NCBI GenBank assembly: GCA_022828595.1
Contig: JAKGHH010000003.1
Span: forward strand, 20,770,934 to 20,834,933
Length of the DNA: 64,000 nucleotides
Direction: 5' to 3'
From: Nelumbo lutea
Taxonomy: Eukaryota; Streptophyta; Magnoliopsida; Proteales; Nelumbonaceae
The notes beneath the pieces were generated by a model. It did not search any database. It was not told the DNA's origin and was given only the letters and a program-made list of their open reading frames with translations. This document shows, piece by piece, positions 1 through 10,368 of the stretch. The position numbers and the translations under genes were made by a program. The stretch's first letter is position 1; each line of letters begins with the position of its first letter.

Positions 1-11
1 AAGAGGAAGGT

Positions 12-45
12 AAAGTTTTACATCGATTTTATCGATGTAAACTTT
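12..45. repeat. Short inverted repeat (hairpin)
   Basis: Two arms of about 15 bases around the sequence ATCGAT face each other across a three-base loop, with one extra T in the left arm. The following text to about 200 ends in phrases of the CTCTACCAAACGCAGCC type, which are common at the ends of plant hAT-like MITEs. This is probably the tail of a MITE cut by the window edge. No gene is seen in 1-420. Confidence 0.5.
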
Positions 46-649
46 CCATTGATTTTCAATGAATATATTGACAAGAATGGACTTTTACACCCATTGATGA
101 GGTATATTAACACCTCTACCAAATGCCTGCAAAATTGAACCGGGGTGTAAAGTTTACCTCGATTCTCATTTACAACTCTACCAAACGCAGCCTAAGGTGA
201 TGTTTGGCATTCATGATGATTTCTCTAAAATCGGTGCCATGTAGAATTTATGTCAGAATTTGAAGAATTAGTGATTTTTTTTTTGTTTGATTGACCAATT
301 ATGCCAATTTGTAGGAAATCAGGCAAAATTTGATTATTGACATCAACCCTTTTCAGGGATCACCATTTCTGATGATTAAACTAATTCCGATTTTTTGAGG
401 ATGACATGACATCCAACATGACATTTAGGTGGCGTTAGATTGCACTTTTCAGATGTTTGAATCTGAAAATTTTGCTTTTCAGACACCACTTTTGTTTGGT
501 GTTGCATCTGAAATAGGGTCTGACAACTTTTATCAGATCTAAAATTTTTAGACTTAGACCCACCACTTAACACATTCAGATGCGTTTCAGACGTAGCCAA
601 AAGTTAAAACTACCCCTCCCCTTTTGAACTTCTCTTTCTCATCTTCATA

Positions 650-651
<2 letters not shown>

Positions 652-682
<31 letters not shown>
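652..682. repeat. (CT)n microsatellite
   Basis: Uninterrupted CT dinucleotide run inside the 423-1362 element. A second run lies about 100 bases downstream, and the sequence between them is partly duplicated. Confidence 0.95.
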
Positions 683-685
<3 letters not shown>

Positions 686-773
686 CTGTCTCCCCACCAC
701 CGTCGTTGCAAGTTGTAGCTGTGGCTCTCTCTCTACCCTGTCTTCCCACCACCGTCGCTGCAAGTTGCAGTGG

Positions 774-777
<4 letters not shown>

Positions 778-817
<40 letters not shown>
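778..817. repeat. (CT)n microsatellite
   Basis: Second CT run of about 20 units inside the same element. An open frame across both runs is a low-complexity artefact and is not called as a gene. Confidence 0.95.
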
Positions 818-819
<2 letters not shown>

Positions 820-1362
820 CCCTCTCTCAGTAGCGGTGGTTCGGTGAGTAATAATAATATTTTTTATTAATTATTAATTATTTAAATATTTTTTATTAAA
901 AATTATTTTGTTATTAAATTTACTTGTATTATTTATTAATTATTTTTATTAACTAGTAATTTTTATTTATTTCATTAATTTTTAAAAATTATTTTAATTT
1001 TTATTGGTGTAAATTATTAATTATTTAAATATATTTATAGTCATTAATTTTTTTTAATTTTTTCATTTATTAGTTAGTAATTATTGATTTGTTGTTGTTT
1101 ATTTGTATTGTTTCAATATTATATTGAGGTTGAAAATTATTTTTTGTGAGATCATGCAAATTGAACTCAACATTTAAAAATAGTATATTCTAGGGATAAA
1201 ATAGTAAAATCATTAAATTTTAGATAGTAAAGAGTTGATCAAACACAAACTAACTTCTAAATTCAGATCCTCTAAAAATTAGAAAAGCATCTATGACACT
1301 TTTCAGATTTAAAACACTTAATATATTTTCAACTTTTCAGATTTATCAAACGCCACGTAAAT

Positions 1363-2657
1363 ATACAAAAATAATCGGCCTTTAAAAATCACTGATTCCA
1401 TAAATCACCCATTTCTGGATAACCTGTAATTCTATGCTAATCATCACCTAAAAACATGTCCAGAATTAAACTTTTTTTGGGATAATGGGAATTGGACCTA
1501 TATATCTTGCGGCCAGAGGCTGGCCAAAAAGTCCAGGTTCTGGGACCAGCATAAGATTTATGTCTAAAAAGATTATTACTTTAATTGCTTGTTAGTAAAT
1601 GCATCTCTTGAAAATTCCATTATAACTATTTAGAAGGTTATGTGTTAAGGTAATATGGTCAGGGGAAAGAACAGGTGGCAAAATCTAAAGATCCCCTATC
1701 TAATAGATGGTGTTGGATTTGCCACATCATCCCTTCAAAAGCAGAAAAACAAGTGATCTTCACTTGTAAACATGTAAGCTATGCAGTGTCACGTGGTAGC
1801 ATTTGCTTTTCCAAATACTGGAAAATAGCAATTTCTGACAAATCATTCAATTTTCCTCATTTTACAAGCAACAAAACAAAGGAACCATAGCAATATATTA
1901 GCTTATTTTGCTGTTATTTACCAAAAAAAATAAGGCAAATTATGTTAATACATGTGGCAGCCCCTAAGATAAGCAATGCTAAATCTTAGGTGTGGTGGGC
2001 CCTAGTGGCCAATTATAAGGGCTGCAGGCCCATCAGCGCATCCTGTGTCCCCAGACCCAAGATGCTCTCGTCAAGCAAAATTGGACCCACAAGCAATTTA
2101 ACTAGACTGGGCTTGATTGGGCCAGGTAGCCTGGCCCGGCTTATCTATTTCCTTACGTACTCAAATGATAGTTGAATTTTACTTGAGGACCTTTTCTTTT
2201 ACAAAATGAATTAGAAGAGAAATTATTATAGCTGAAATGCAAACCAAGAACTTGATTCTTGAAAGACAGATAATAGGTTTGCATAATGTAACTGTTTGTT
2301 TCCTCTCTTGCAGATTGCAATGGGCAACCTCCGCTTCATCCAATCCCGGCCTGGTCCCTTGCAGTTGCAGGCCAAGACAGGCAACGTTTCTGCTGATCTA
2401 TTGACTTTTGGTTGAGTGGATTGCCTACTTGCTGTTCCCCAATTCTCTAAGCAAGTTCATTTCATTTGTGCACATTAGCTGGATTTGGGCTGTGCAACCC
2501 ACCCTCATACACGCCCGTTGTGTAGTAAGCCCAAACATGAGGCCAACATATCCAGCCCAAACAAATCCTTTTTTTTTTTTTTTATCTATTGATCCGGACC
2601 AGCCTTCACAATTCACATTAGTGTAAAGCACAACCCGTGAGTCATGAAGCGAATATG
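1363..2657. other. Intergenic stretch, no gene recognised
   Basis: AT-rich spacer. Short open frames exist but lack recognisable domains or codon character. A polypyrimidine/CAG acceptor-like site near 2313 followed by an open run of about 30 codons could be an exon remnant, but I cannot assign it to a family. Confidence 0.5.
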
Positions 2658-2996
2658 TGGCTTAATGCTTTTCTTTTCCATTTTCTTTTTCCTACTCTTT
2701 ATTTGTTTTTAGTAGGAAAGCTGTGTTCAATTCATTTTTTCTAACAAAAAAATGATAAATATATAAGATTTAGTTTGGGAAGAGTGTAACTACAAGGTTT
2801 AGAAGCATCGTGTCATATTTGTATTGACACTCTTCTCAAATATATATAGTGCAGAACCTTGTATATCGTATGGGACCAATCTCTACTTAATACTTACAAT
2901 TTATGGGACAAATGTGCGTCAATCTTGTGAATTTATTTGGGATGCAAGAAAATAAACTTGAATGCATAGAAATTAGGGGTGTTAACTGATATTATC
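2658..2996 (+). repeat. Direct repeat, left copy (pairs with 7289-7546)
   Basis: Shares long near-identical stretches with 7289-7546 in the same orientation, including the block reading AACCTTGTATATCGTATGGG and the ending GAAATTAGGGG. The right copy lacks about 100 bases of this one. Inside are inverted motifs (ACAAGGTT with AACCTTGT, GAGTGT with ACACTC), so the unit itself resembles a MITE. The two copies bracket the gypsy remnant at 3000-7250. Confidence 0.75.
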
Positions 2997-3009
2997 CAAT
3001 CTAAGGTGT

Positions 3010-3790
3010 TCCGAATTGAGAATACAATCAGATCTATTAATTGGATGTGGTCGAGATGGAAGGATGAAGTTATACACCAAGATCTACAACCAAGAGAAAG
3101 GTCATAGGCTCAATGAGTTGTTCCTCGGGAAGGTACTCTGACACTCAAGTCAATAGGGTAGAGAAAAATGTGACCAGGACGAGCAAGTTGAAATAACGTT
3201 GGTCCAAGCCAAAGAGATAATGTGAAGAGGTATTGAAAGAGTGTTCTTCCAAAAGTCTCTTACCTCAAGCGAGGAATACTTATTTATAGTTGGGTGTCCG
3301 TGTACCAGATGGATAGGGTTTTTGGGGTTATCAAGATGAGGGCATCCATCGACACCTTCAGGAGGTTTCCTCTTCCCGACGGAGTCCGCTTCCTTGTCCG
3401 TGTAGGACACTCCTTGTTAGTTGTGCTCTTCTGTTACGTGTGGTGTTGACATGGCTTGAGAGAGGGGGCGGCCATGGAGATTGCTATGTGGCATCCTTGG
3501 CCTACTAAGCCATCACCCGAAAACCACTCCCCAATTCTGAAGTTGAGGAGTGTAGTGCTCGGCCGTGGTTGGGCGTTGAAAATTTTTGCGGTCTTCGGTT
3601 GAGGAGCTTTAATTTCTTTGAGTTGACTGGCTAGAGTTAGGCTGGTTTGCTAGGCAGACCAGCCGATTCAACGCTCGTTCTGTTTTTGATATGGGTCAAC
3701 AGACGTGTCATTTCGTCTTCCCGAGGTCACACACATGTGAAGGGCGGCGTCAAATTGACACCGTTGATTTGGGCTGATCTGGATTATTGG
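3010..3790 (-). mobile_element. Probable 3' LTR of a Tat/Retand-type Ty3/gypsy element
   Basis: Read on the minus strand, a TATA-like ACTATAAATA (3281-3290) is followed by a pyrimidine-rich leader and, at 3154-3132, the phrase TTGACTTGAGTGTCAGAG. From general knowledge this resembles the R-U5 region of many plant gypsy LTRs. The next coding remnants upstream on this strand are an antisense ORF region and the end of pol, as expected if this is the 3' LTR. Exact ends and a TSD could not be fixed, because the 5' part of the element is missing. Confidence 0.5.
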
Positions 3791-3792
3791 TT

Positions 3793-3808
3793 CCCCTTTT
3801 AAAAGGGG
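3793..3808 (+). promoter_or_regulatory. 16-bp perfect palindrome with TATA-like core
   Basis: CCCCTTTTAAAAGGGG lies about 85-100 bases before the start region of the plus-strand antisense ORF remnant. Its TTTTAAAA core could be the promoter element of that ORF. This is inference from position only. Confidence 0.35.
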
Positions 3809-3844
3809 AGGTGGCGAGTCATTTTACTTTGTCATTTTGAGTGA

Positions 3845-5840
3845 GTGATCTTAGGATCTCACCGAGAGTTAGTCCCCGGTTGGTGCTTTAGGTGTTATGC
3901 GATGCAAGTCTTTGGTAAGATGTCTTCATGTTCCTTCTTGTCTTCTTGTTCTTCCTCTTCATCGAGCTCTTGTACGTCGAGTAGTGAGTCCGAGCCGGAG
4001 TCTCATCCCGAAGCCACTATGCTCATCGTCCGTGAGACTGACGTGCACGGAGCCAAGGTCGATGGGCCTGAGGGTGAGGGTGCTGCAACAGGGGAGGCCA
4101 AGGTTGGGGAAACCGATGTGGTCGAAGTAGATGTTGTGTTAGAAGAATGCTCAACGCCCCTACATAGTTTGGTAGCCGATTTGCATCTTCGCCTTGCAGA
4201 AATAACACTCGGAGACCTGGCTTGAATTAGGACCTTTATTGTATTCCTAAAGAGTATGAGCTAAGGTACCCATGTATCAATGAGAGGGATACCTCGGCTC
4301 GATCGGGGGAGCTTTGTGTCTATAAGCACAACCTGATAGCATGGTTGAGGTTTCCTTCGAGTAAGGGTATTGCAAATTCGCAATGGTGCTAAGGTGGTTC
4401 TGCATCCAGCCAGTCCAGTTGATGCCCAATTCCTTTAGATACTTGGTTAGCCTCCTCTATTATTGCTCAGTCATAGTGTGGACATCACCCCACCGATGTT
4501 CACATACTTTCTACCCCTGAAGAAGCAGCAACATGTCTATTATTACTTCTCGGCTCAGCAACACAATAAGGTGCTCATTGAAGCCCCCTCCTTGGCGATA
4601 TACTAGAAGGAGGGGTTCTTCGTGTGTTCCCTGGGATCTGGCCACTCCCCTCTGAGATGTTATCCCAAGGTCCGGGGTGAAGGTACGGAGTCGAGGCCAT
4701 GCTGTCTAGGGAGGAGTTTGTGGCCATTAGGTGGATAGAGAGGGTAGACGTGCATGAGTACACATCGTTCTCTATGTTGGTCCATGCCGGGCTGAGGGAA
4801 CCTTTGGCTAATTTGTCCTTGCTTTTGTAAGTGTTTCTTCTTGTTTCATTTTTTTGGATTTGACCAACTCGTTCTCTTTAGCAAATATGGCAGTCATTGA
4901 CGAGGAGGAGAGAACAAGATGCATGCAAGCTGCCACACAAAAGAGGGCGGCAACCTAGACTGGGGCAGCTCCATAGCAGCACCGTCCTGAGGCCGTGAAC
5001 CCCCGACCGAACTAGAGATCATGGCTGGTTGAGAGAGACATGGTGGACGTCAGTTCCGATGGGTCTCCATCATGGTACATCTTCGGGTTTGGTGGATCCG
5101 GTGACCGAGGTATACAAGCTGAGCTGGAGTGTTTGGCCAGAGGACACTTTGGAGATTGAGGGCGTGCCCGAGTAGTTGGCTAGGGGCATTCTACTACACG
5201 ACATCCGTAGAGAGACCAGTGACTGCACGAGCGGGGTGATGGAGAGCGCAGCCATCTGGGAGTCCATTGCGGTAATATTTTTGTAGTATTATCTCTGTTC
5301 TTCGGTTTATTTGGCTGTGCTTATTGACTTTGTGTTTCTCAGGCTATATGCACGGTGACGATGTTGGTCAGCAGGATGTACGCCCTTCATCAAATGGCCA
5401 AGGCTCGGGAGGGCAAGTTCTCCCATTTGCGGGTAGAGATGGCTGAGTTGAGACAAGCGACGACGACCAAGGACAAAGATCTGCGACGTCTGGAGAGCCA
5501 TGCTCGTGACCTCAAGGGGGATCCTAACATGGTGAGTAAGGCAGTTGAGGAGGTGGAGGCAAAACTGCTATGTGTTGAGGAGTTGGTCGCTTGGTACAAG
5601 GAGTTTGAGGAGTTATAGATTGCCTATGATGGTTTTGCTATGGACTCCTGACAGATCGTCATTGCTATCTACAAGAGGAGGGTCATGAGCGAGCACCCTG
5701 AAATTGTTGTGGTCGTGGAGCCGTATGGGCTCTTTGATGCCGAGGAGTTGCCAGTCAAGCAGTTTGCCCCATACTATAGTGTGGCCACCCTCGAGGAGGT
5801 AAAACTTGCAGAGAGCACGATCGACCTATATTGATTTTCT
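3845..5840 (+). pseudogene. Degenerate gypsy-associated ORF (PF04195-like), antisense to pol
   Basis: A broken plus-strand reading region. It begins with a serine-rich then acidic leader (3893-4130), passes through the recognisable phrase SLVADLHLRLAEITLGDLA (4168-4224), and continues in other frames with pieces such as FRYLVSLLYYC-like text. This matches, from memory, the plant putative gypsy-type transposon domain (Transposase_28). A charged, heptad-like stretch at 5355-5618 (AKAREGKFSHLRVEMAELRQ) looks like the coiled coil that often follows this domain. Several stops and frame changes show it is dead. Its orientation is opposite to the pol remnant at 7245-7030, which fits the antisense ORF known from Tat-lineage elements such as Retand and Grande. 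Alternatively it could be a captured cellular gene fragment. Confidence 0.55.
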
Positions 5841-5893
5841 TTTTTCCTTTTGTTGTACACAGCTTGGTATGCCGAGCTTATAATCATTGTATC

Positions 5894-6367
5894 TAGGGGC
5901 GAGCAAAAAAAAAATCAAAAAATTGAACTGACCAAAACCAAATCGGAAAATCGGTTCTGAACCAATTGGTTCGGTTTTGGTTAACCAATATAGAAAATCG
6001 GCGGTTAACCGAATCGACCAGTATACATATATTTATGTGTATTATATATACTGTATATATTTTATATATTATAAATTTATAAATATGCATTATATATAAA
6101 TATATATTTATAATATATTATTTTTTATTTAAAAACAATATTATATATATATATTTATAATTTTTTATTATATATTTATATATATTTTTATAATATATAT
6201 TGTAAAAACTAAAAAACCAAAAAATTGATGGTTAACTGAACCCGATCAACTAGTTAACCGACTGGCTTCAGTTCGGTTCCGGATACCAATTTTCCAAAAA
6301 CCGGTACTACAAGTTCAGTTCAAAAAAATGCCCCACGGTTCGGTTAACCAAATCATGAGCACCCCTA
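5894..6367. mobile_element. hAT-type fold-back MITE, GGTT/CGGTT family
   Basis: The ends TAGGGGCGAGCA and TGAGCACCCCTA are inverted. They are flanked by an 8-bp target duplication, ATTGTATC (5886-5893) and ATTGTATA (6368-6375), with one mismatch. Each half is a degenerate array of the GGTT/CGGTT word, facing its reverse complement across an AT-rich core. The element sits inside the gypsy remnant, so it is younger than that insertion. Confidence 0.8.
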
Positions 6368-7029
6368 ATTGTATATATCTTTTTATTAATGGAAGTTCGG
6401 TCTTTTTGTTGAGCATGTTCTGTTTCATTTTTTCCTTCATTTTTTTTTTAAGTTGTTTCACTTCTGAGTTAGATAGGCTTGTAGGGTCCATAGGCCATGC
6501 CAACATCTACGACTTCATAGCCTCGATCTTATGTTGACCGAAGTTTTGGGCTTAATGTTAGATGGCCAGGGTCTTCGACTTCGTGGCTTCGGTCTTTATG
6601 CTGGCCGGGGTGCTTTTGAGATCTCAACGGTGACGAGGAACTTGGTGGCACTTGGTCTTGGAGAGCCTTACACTCTTTGAGTGGGCTAGCCATGATCCTT
6701 GGTTGGCTCTGCTCCGACTGTTAGTTGGTTGGGTGTGCGGAGTTTGATGCCTGTTCTCTTGTTGTAGTGGCAGGGATGTCATTCCTACAATACCCGATGG
6801 GGCTTGTTGGGCTTTAGGTCTTGGCCGCTTTAGTTTGGCTAGGATTGTTAGTCGCTCTAGATCTTCTCAACATGTCCGACATGTGTGAGCTAGTGTGTGT
6901 GGTGACGTGTTTCAAAATCCTTAGTCGTTAGAGTTTGGTTGGGCAGGTGTGTGTGGTGCATACTTGTCTACTGAACGCAAAAACAAAACAATATTTCTTG
7001 AATTGTGTACAATTGATGCTCGTCTCTAA

Positions 7030-7245
7030 TCATTGGTAGTAAATCCGTAGATTCTTGGTGTTCGAGCTCCTCGGCATTAACTTCCCATCAAGGTCTTCTA
7101 GTTTGTATGTGCTCAGGCCGAGGGCTGTGTTTATTCTGTACGGTCCCTCCTAGTTAGGTCCGAGTTTTTTATTCTCTTGACTTGGGCATTATGACTTTGT
7201 GAAGGACGAAGTTTCCTGTCTTGAATTTCTCCTCCAAACTTTAGA
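7030..7245 (-). pseudogene. C-terminal end of a Ty3/gypsy pol (integrase tail)
   Basis: The minus-strand text GNFVLHKVIMPKS, then EGPYRI, TYKLEDLDGK and a final IYYQ-stop, is the familiar C-terminal tail of plant gypsy integrases, which ends with GPY-type and KLEDLDG motifs. One frame disturbance lies near 7165-7175 and an in-frame TAG sits in place of the tryptophan usual before EGPY. The stop is at 7032-7030. Upstream parts of pol are absent, so the element is truncated where the 7289-7546 direct repeat begins. Confidence 0.75.
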
Positions 7246-7288
7246 GTGGTAGTATGTGGCTATCCTCGGCTATTGTATTGTCATACTG

Positions 7289-7546
7289 ATGTGACTCAAT
7301 GCTTTTCTTTTTCTTACTCTTTAGCGCAACTATAAAGTTTAGAAGTATCGTATACAAGGTTTTACATTGTGAATATTTGTATTTACACCCTTCTCAAATA
7401 TATATAGTGCAAAACCTTGTATATCGTATGGGACCAATTTCTACTTAATACTTACAAATTGTGGGACACGTGGCGTCAATCTTGTGAATTTATATGGGAT
7501 GCAAGAAAATAAAATTGTATGCCTAGAAATTAGGGGCATTAACATT
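7289..7546 (+). repeat. Direct repeat, right copy (pairs with 2658-2996)
   Basis: Partner of the left copy with many long identical runs. It ends in TAGGGGCATTAAC, the start of another fold-back repeat built from ATTCGAAT-like words (7531 to about 7872), whose right end has decayed. Confidence 0.75.
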
Positions 7547-7896
7547 ATTCAAAAATTCAATTTTGAATTCGAGATTTGACTTAATCGAATCGAATTTGGA
7601 TATGACCTGATTCGATTCTATAAATATCAAAATTCGGTTGATTATTTAATCTTATATATAATATATAAATATTATATGTAATAATTAAAATATATAAATA
7701 ATTTATATATCTATATATAATTTATATAAATAAAATATTTATTTATTAATTATCTAAAATAATTAACCAGATAAATTCAAATCAAATCGAATATTCGAAT
7801 GTTTAATCGAACCGGAATTCGGACATTGGTTTTCAATATCCATCGGAGATGTAACTGAATTCGGATGTCAAAGTTTTTAATGAAATTAAAATTTTT

Positions 7897-8040
7897 TAAG
7901 GGTGGTTGCAGGCTGCTGCTGCATATTGCCACATGTCTAAAGCTCTTGCCTTTCTTGAGGGCATCAAATTTGCAGTAGAATTGGGTCTCTCTGCTATCCA
8001 TTTGGAAGGAGATCTGTTCTCTCCTGTTCCTGTTGAATCA
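7897..8040 (+). pseudogene. Possible RNase H-like (RVT_3) fragment
   Basis: The phrase ALAFLEGIKFAVELGLSAI followed by HLEGD resembles the central part of plant RNase H-like RVT_3 domains, where an E in the helix and an EGD are the metal-binding positions. There is no start or flanking domain, so it is at most a small retroelement relic. Confidence 0.4.
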
Positions 8041-8089
8041 GAATTTGTTGGTTCCTTTGTAGGCTTCCCATTTGATTGCTCATTGTAGG

Positions 8090-9580
8090 ATGCTTTTTCG
8101 TTCGTTTACCCACTACCACTACACGATCTGTGTCGTTCATCTTACGGGTAATAAGCTAATAATGTAGCACATGTGGCAGGCCCAGGAGGACTTGTAATCT
8201 CACCGGAACAGAAACTTTGCTCCCTTCCCCAAATGTCTTATTACCTGAACTATTGAAAGATTATTTGTAATGTTTTCCTCAAAAAACTTGCCACCTGTCT
8301 GGTCAGAGGATTGGTTCCCACCATTAAAAGGATTCTTGTTAAGATAGCGTCTCTATGCATTATTTCGCATTCATGTCTGAAACCTCTTTTTATTGGCCTT
8401 ATTGTTCCAAACTATTTTTTTTTTGCCCATTTTTTATATGGAATAAAGAAAAATGAAATCCCATCAAGGGAGCAAGTAGTTTTTGACCAACTTGTCATAC
8501 TCATCCAAATGTGTACACGTGTCAGGTTAGAGACCATGCTACCTAAAATACACTTGAAGATGGAGCCAATGATCATAATTCTATGGATTAGTCAGAATTT
8601 TGGGAATATAAAATGGCCCTTCCTACCTACAATACACTACCCGTTAAAAATTAGAATAGCAACACTTGGACTTGGGCCTTAGCACAGTGTTAGCTCCAGA
8701 CTCCTTATTCTCATCAACTTTCCTACCAGTGCTATGCATCATTAATAATTTCCCCTTACTCTTTATTAAGACTTTAAAGTCTTCGCTGGATCCGTAGTTA
8801 GCCCAAGGCTCTGACCCCGAATCCACCGCCATGACTAATTACGAATCAGGCCTTTCTCTTTCTCTCTCTATCTCTCTATTATGGAAAGAGTCTATCTCTA
8901 TTATGGAAAGAGTTTTGACCAATCAAAATTCATAAATAACATCTTATTTGCTATATCCCGTTGTTTTTTTAGATATCATATCTTTTCCGTATCATAATCG
9001 CACCCTTAAAAACAAATTAAAACAGTGTTGATTGGAAACAAATGGTTTCGAGAACATGTTCTTGGTTGTAAATATGTTTTTTGTTTCTAAAACTGAAACA
9101 AAAAATTATATTCTTCAATTTATAGTTTAAAAAAAGTTTTACTTTAAAACATACAATATGTTTTACCATTTTTCATAAATCATATCAAAAATAAAAAACA
9201 TTCATGTTGTAGAATACCCTCTTAATTTCTTCAAGGATAGTTTTGCCCAATCAATTCAACAGTATATTTGTTGATTTTCTTCAGTATTTTTCTTTTAAAT
9301 AAACAATGCATTAAATACCATCTTATTTATTTATATAATAATTGACTCTTTTCATAAATTTGTCCTATGAGATTTTAATTGTCTTTCCACAAGCTGATAT
9401 ATTTGCTTTCTTTTGTTGTTTGTATTTTCTTTTTTAGATGCCAATAGCAGAATCCATCTAATATTTAACATTATATTTAATAGAATTAGTCAGAACAAAG
9501 AAACAAGGCAGACACTTATAATTTATAAATGAAAATAAAATCTTTGGATTATTTTCTATATATTTGCCCTGTACATATTT
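8090..9580. other. Intergenic stretch, no gene recognised
   Basis: AT-rich spacer. Apart from a short duplicated phrase CTCTATTATGGAAAGAGT near 8873-8911, nothing stands out. Confidence 0.6.
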
Positions 9581-9582
9581 GT

Positions 9583-9739
9583 ATTCTAATTTGATTTGCA
9601 AATGAACAGAATGCAAATTCTGACTTGACTTAAATTTGTTTTACTTTTATTGCATTTTAAACCAAGTAAGCAAAACCCAAAGCAAAAGTGAATTGGAATT
9701 TTCACTTTTCTACGCCACTTGTATGATATGTTTGTTTTT

Positions 9740-9793
<54 letters not shown>

Positions 9794-9985
9794 AAATAAA
9801 ATAAAATCTTTTGTTTGCATTCTAATTTGATTTGCAAATGAACAGAATGCAAATTCTGACTTGACTTAAATTTGTTTTACTTTTATTGCATTTTAAACCA
9901 AGTAAGCAAAACCCAAAGCAAAAGTGAATTGGAATTTTCACTTTTCTACTGCCACTTGTATGATATGTTTGTTTTTTCTTATATA
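9583..9985 (+). repeat. Tandem duplication, 236-bp period, around (TA)n
   Basis: About 150 bases beginning ATTCTAATTTGATTTGC occur at 9583 and again at 9819 with very few differences. The copies are separated by a TA microsatellite (about 9746-9788) and a short AAAAT-rich run. The duplication lies 400-800 bases upstream of the RING gene. Its high identity suggests a recent event, probably replication slippage or unequal exchange. Confidence 0.9.
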
Positions 9986-10368
9986 TATAAGTAAATGGAT
10001 TCGAATTGATTTTAGAATCTATTAGTAGAATCTGAGCTGAACCAATCACTGAAATTCTTGTCAAATTCGGATTGTGCACAGAATTGAGATTCCATCCAAA
10101 TGGCATTTTAGTAAACAATGGAAAATGTAGAAAATAGAAAAAATCAAAATTAACAACCAAAAAATCCGAGAGGTCGCAAGCCATAGAGGGCAATCCGCTA
10201 CTCGCAGAGTCGCAGGTGGAAAAAAAAGTCTGTTGAATAACGCGTAAAGAAGCAAGGGTATATATGTAATTTTACTGGTATTAGTTTCTCTTTAAAACCT
10301 TCCGAGGAGCGAAACAGGAAAAAAATATTTAAAAAGAAATTCTCTGAGCTTTTCAATTTTGATCGTCC

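Larger units (their letters stand above)
423..1362. mobile_element. Non-autonomous DNA transposon with 14-bp TIRs
   Basis: The ends ATTTAGGTGGCGTT (423-436) and AACGCCACGTAAAT (1349-1362) are inverted copies differing at one base. Just inside both ends the motif TTTTCAGA recurs in either orientation (near 446, 462, 475, 1298 and 1331), like transposase subterminal binding sites. The interior holds two CT microsatellites and a diverged 60-base duplication around CCACCACCGTCG, and no coding capacity. The superfamily is unclear because no target duplication could be separated from the TIR. Confidence 0.6.

Noticed and set aside
624..833. 69-codon plus-strand open frame rich in S and L
   Set aside because: It is a translation of CT microsatellites inside a MITE-like element; no biased codon use beyond the repeat.
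3010..3790. 2658-2996 and 7289-7546 as the LTR pair of the gypsy element
   Set aside because: The pol remnant, antisense ORF and TATA/R-U5-like text place the LTR at about 3010-3790 on the minus strand; the outer repeats lack TG...CA ends and a primer site.
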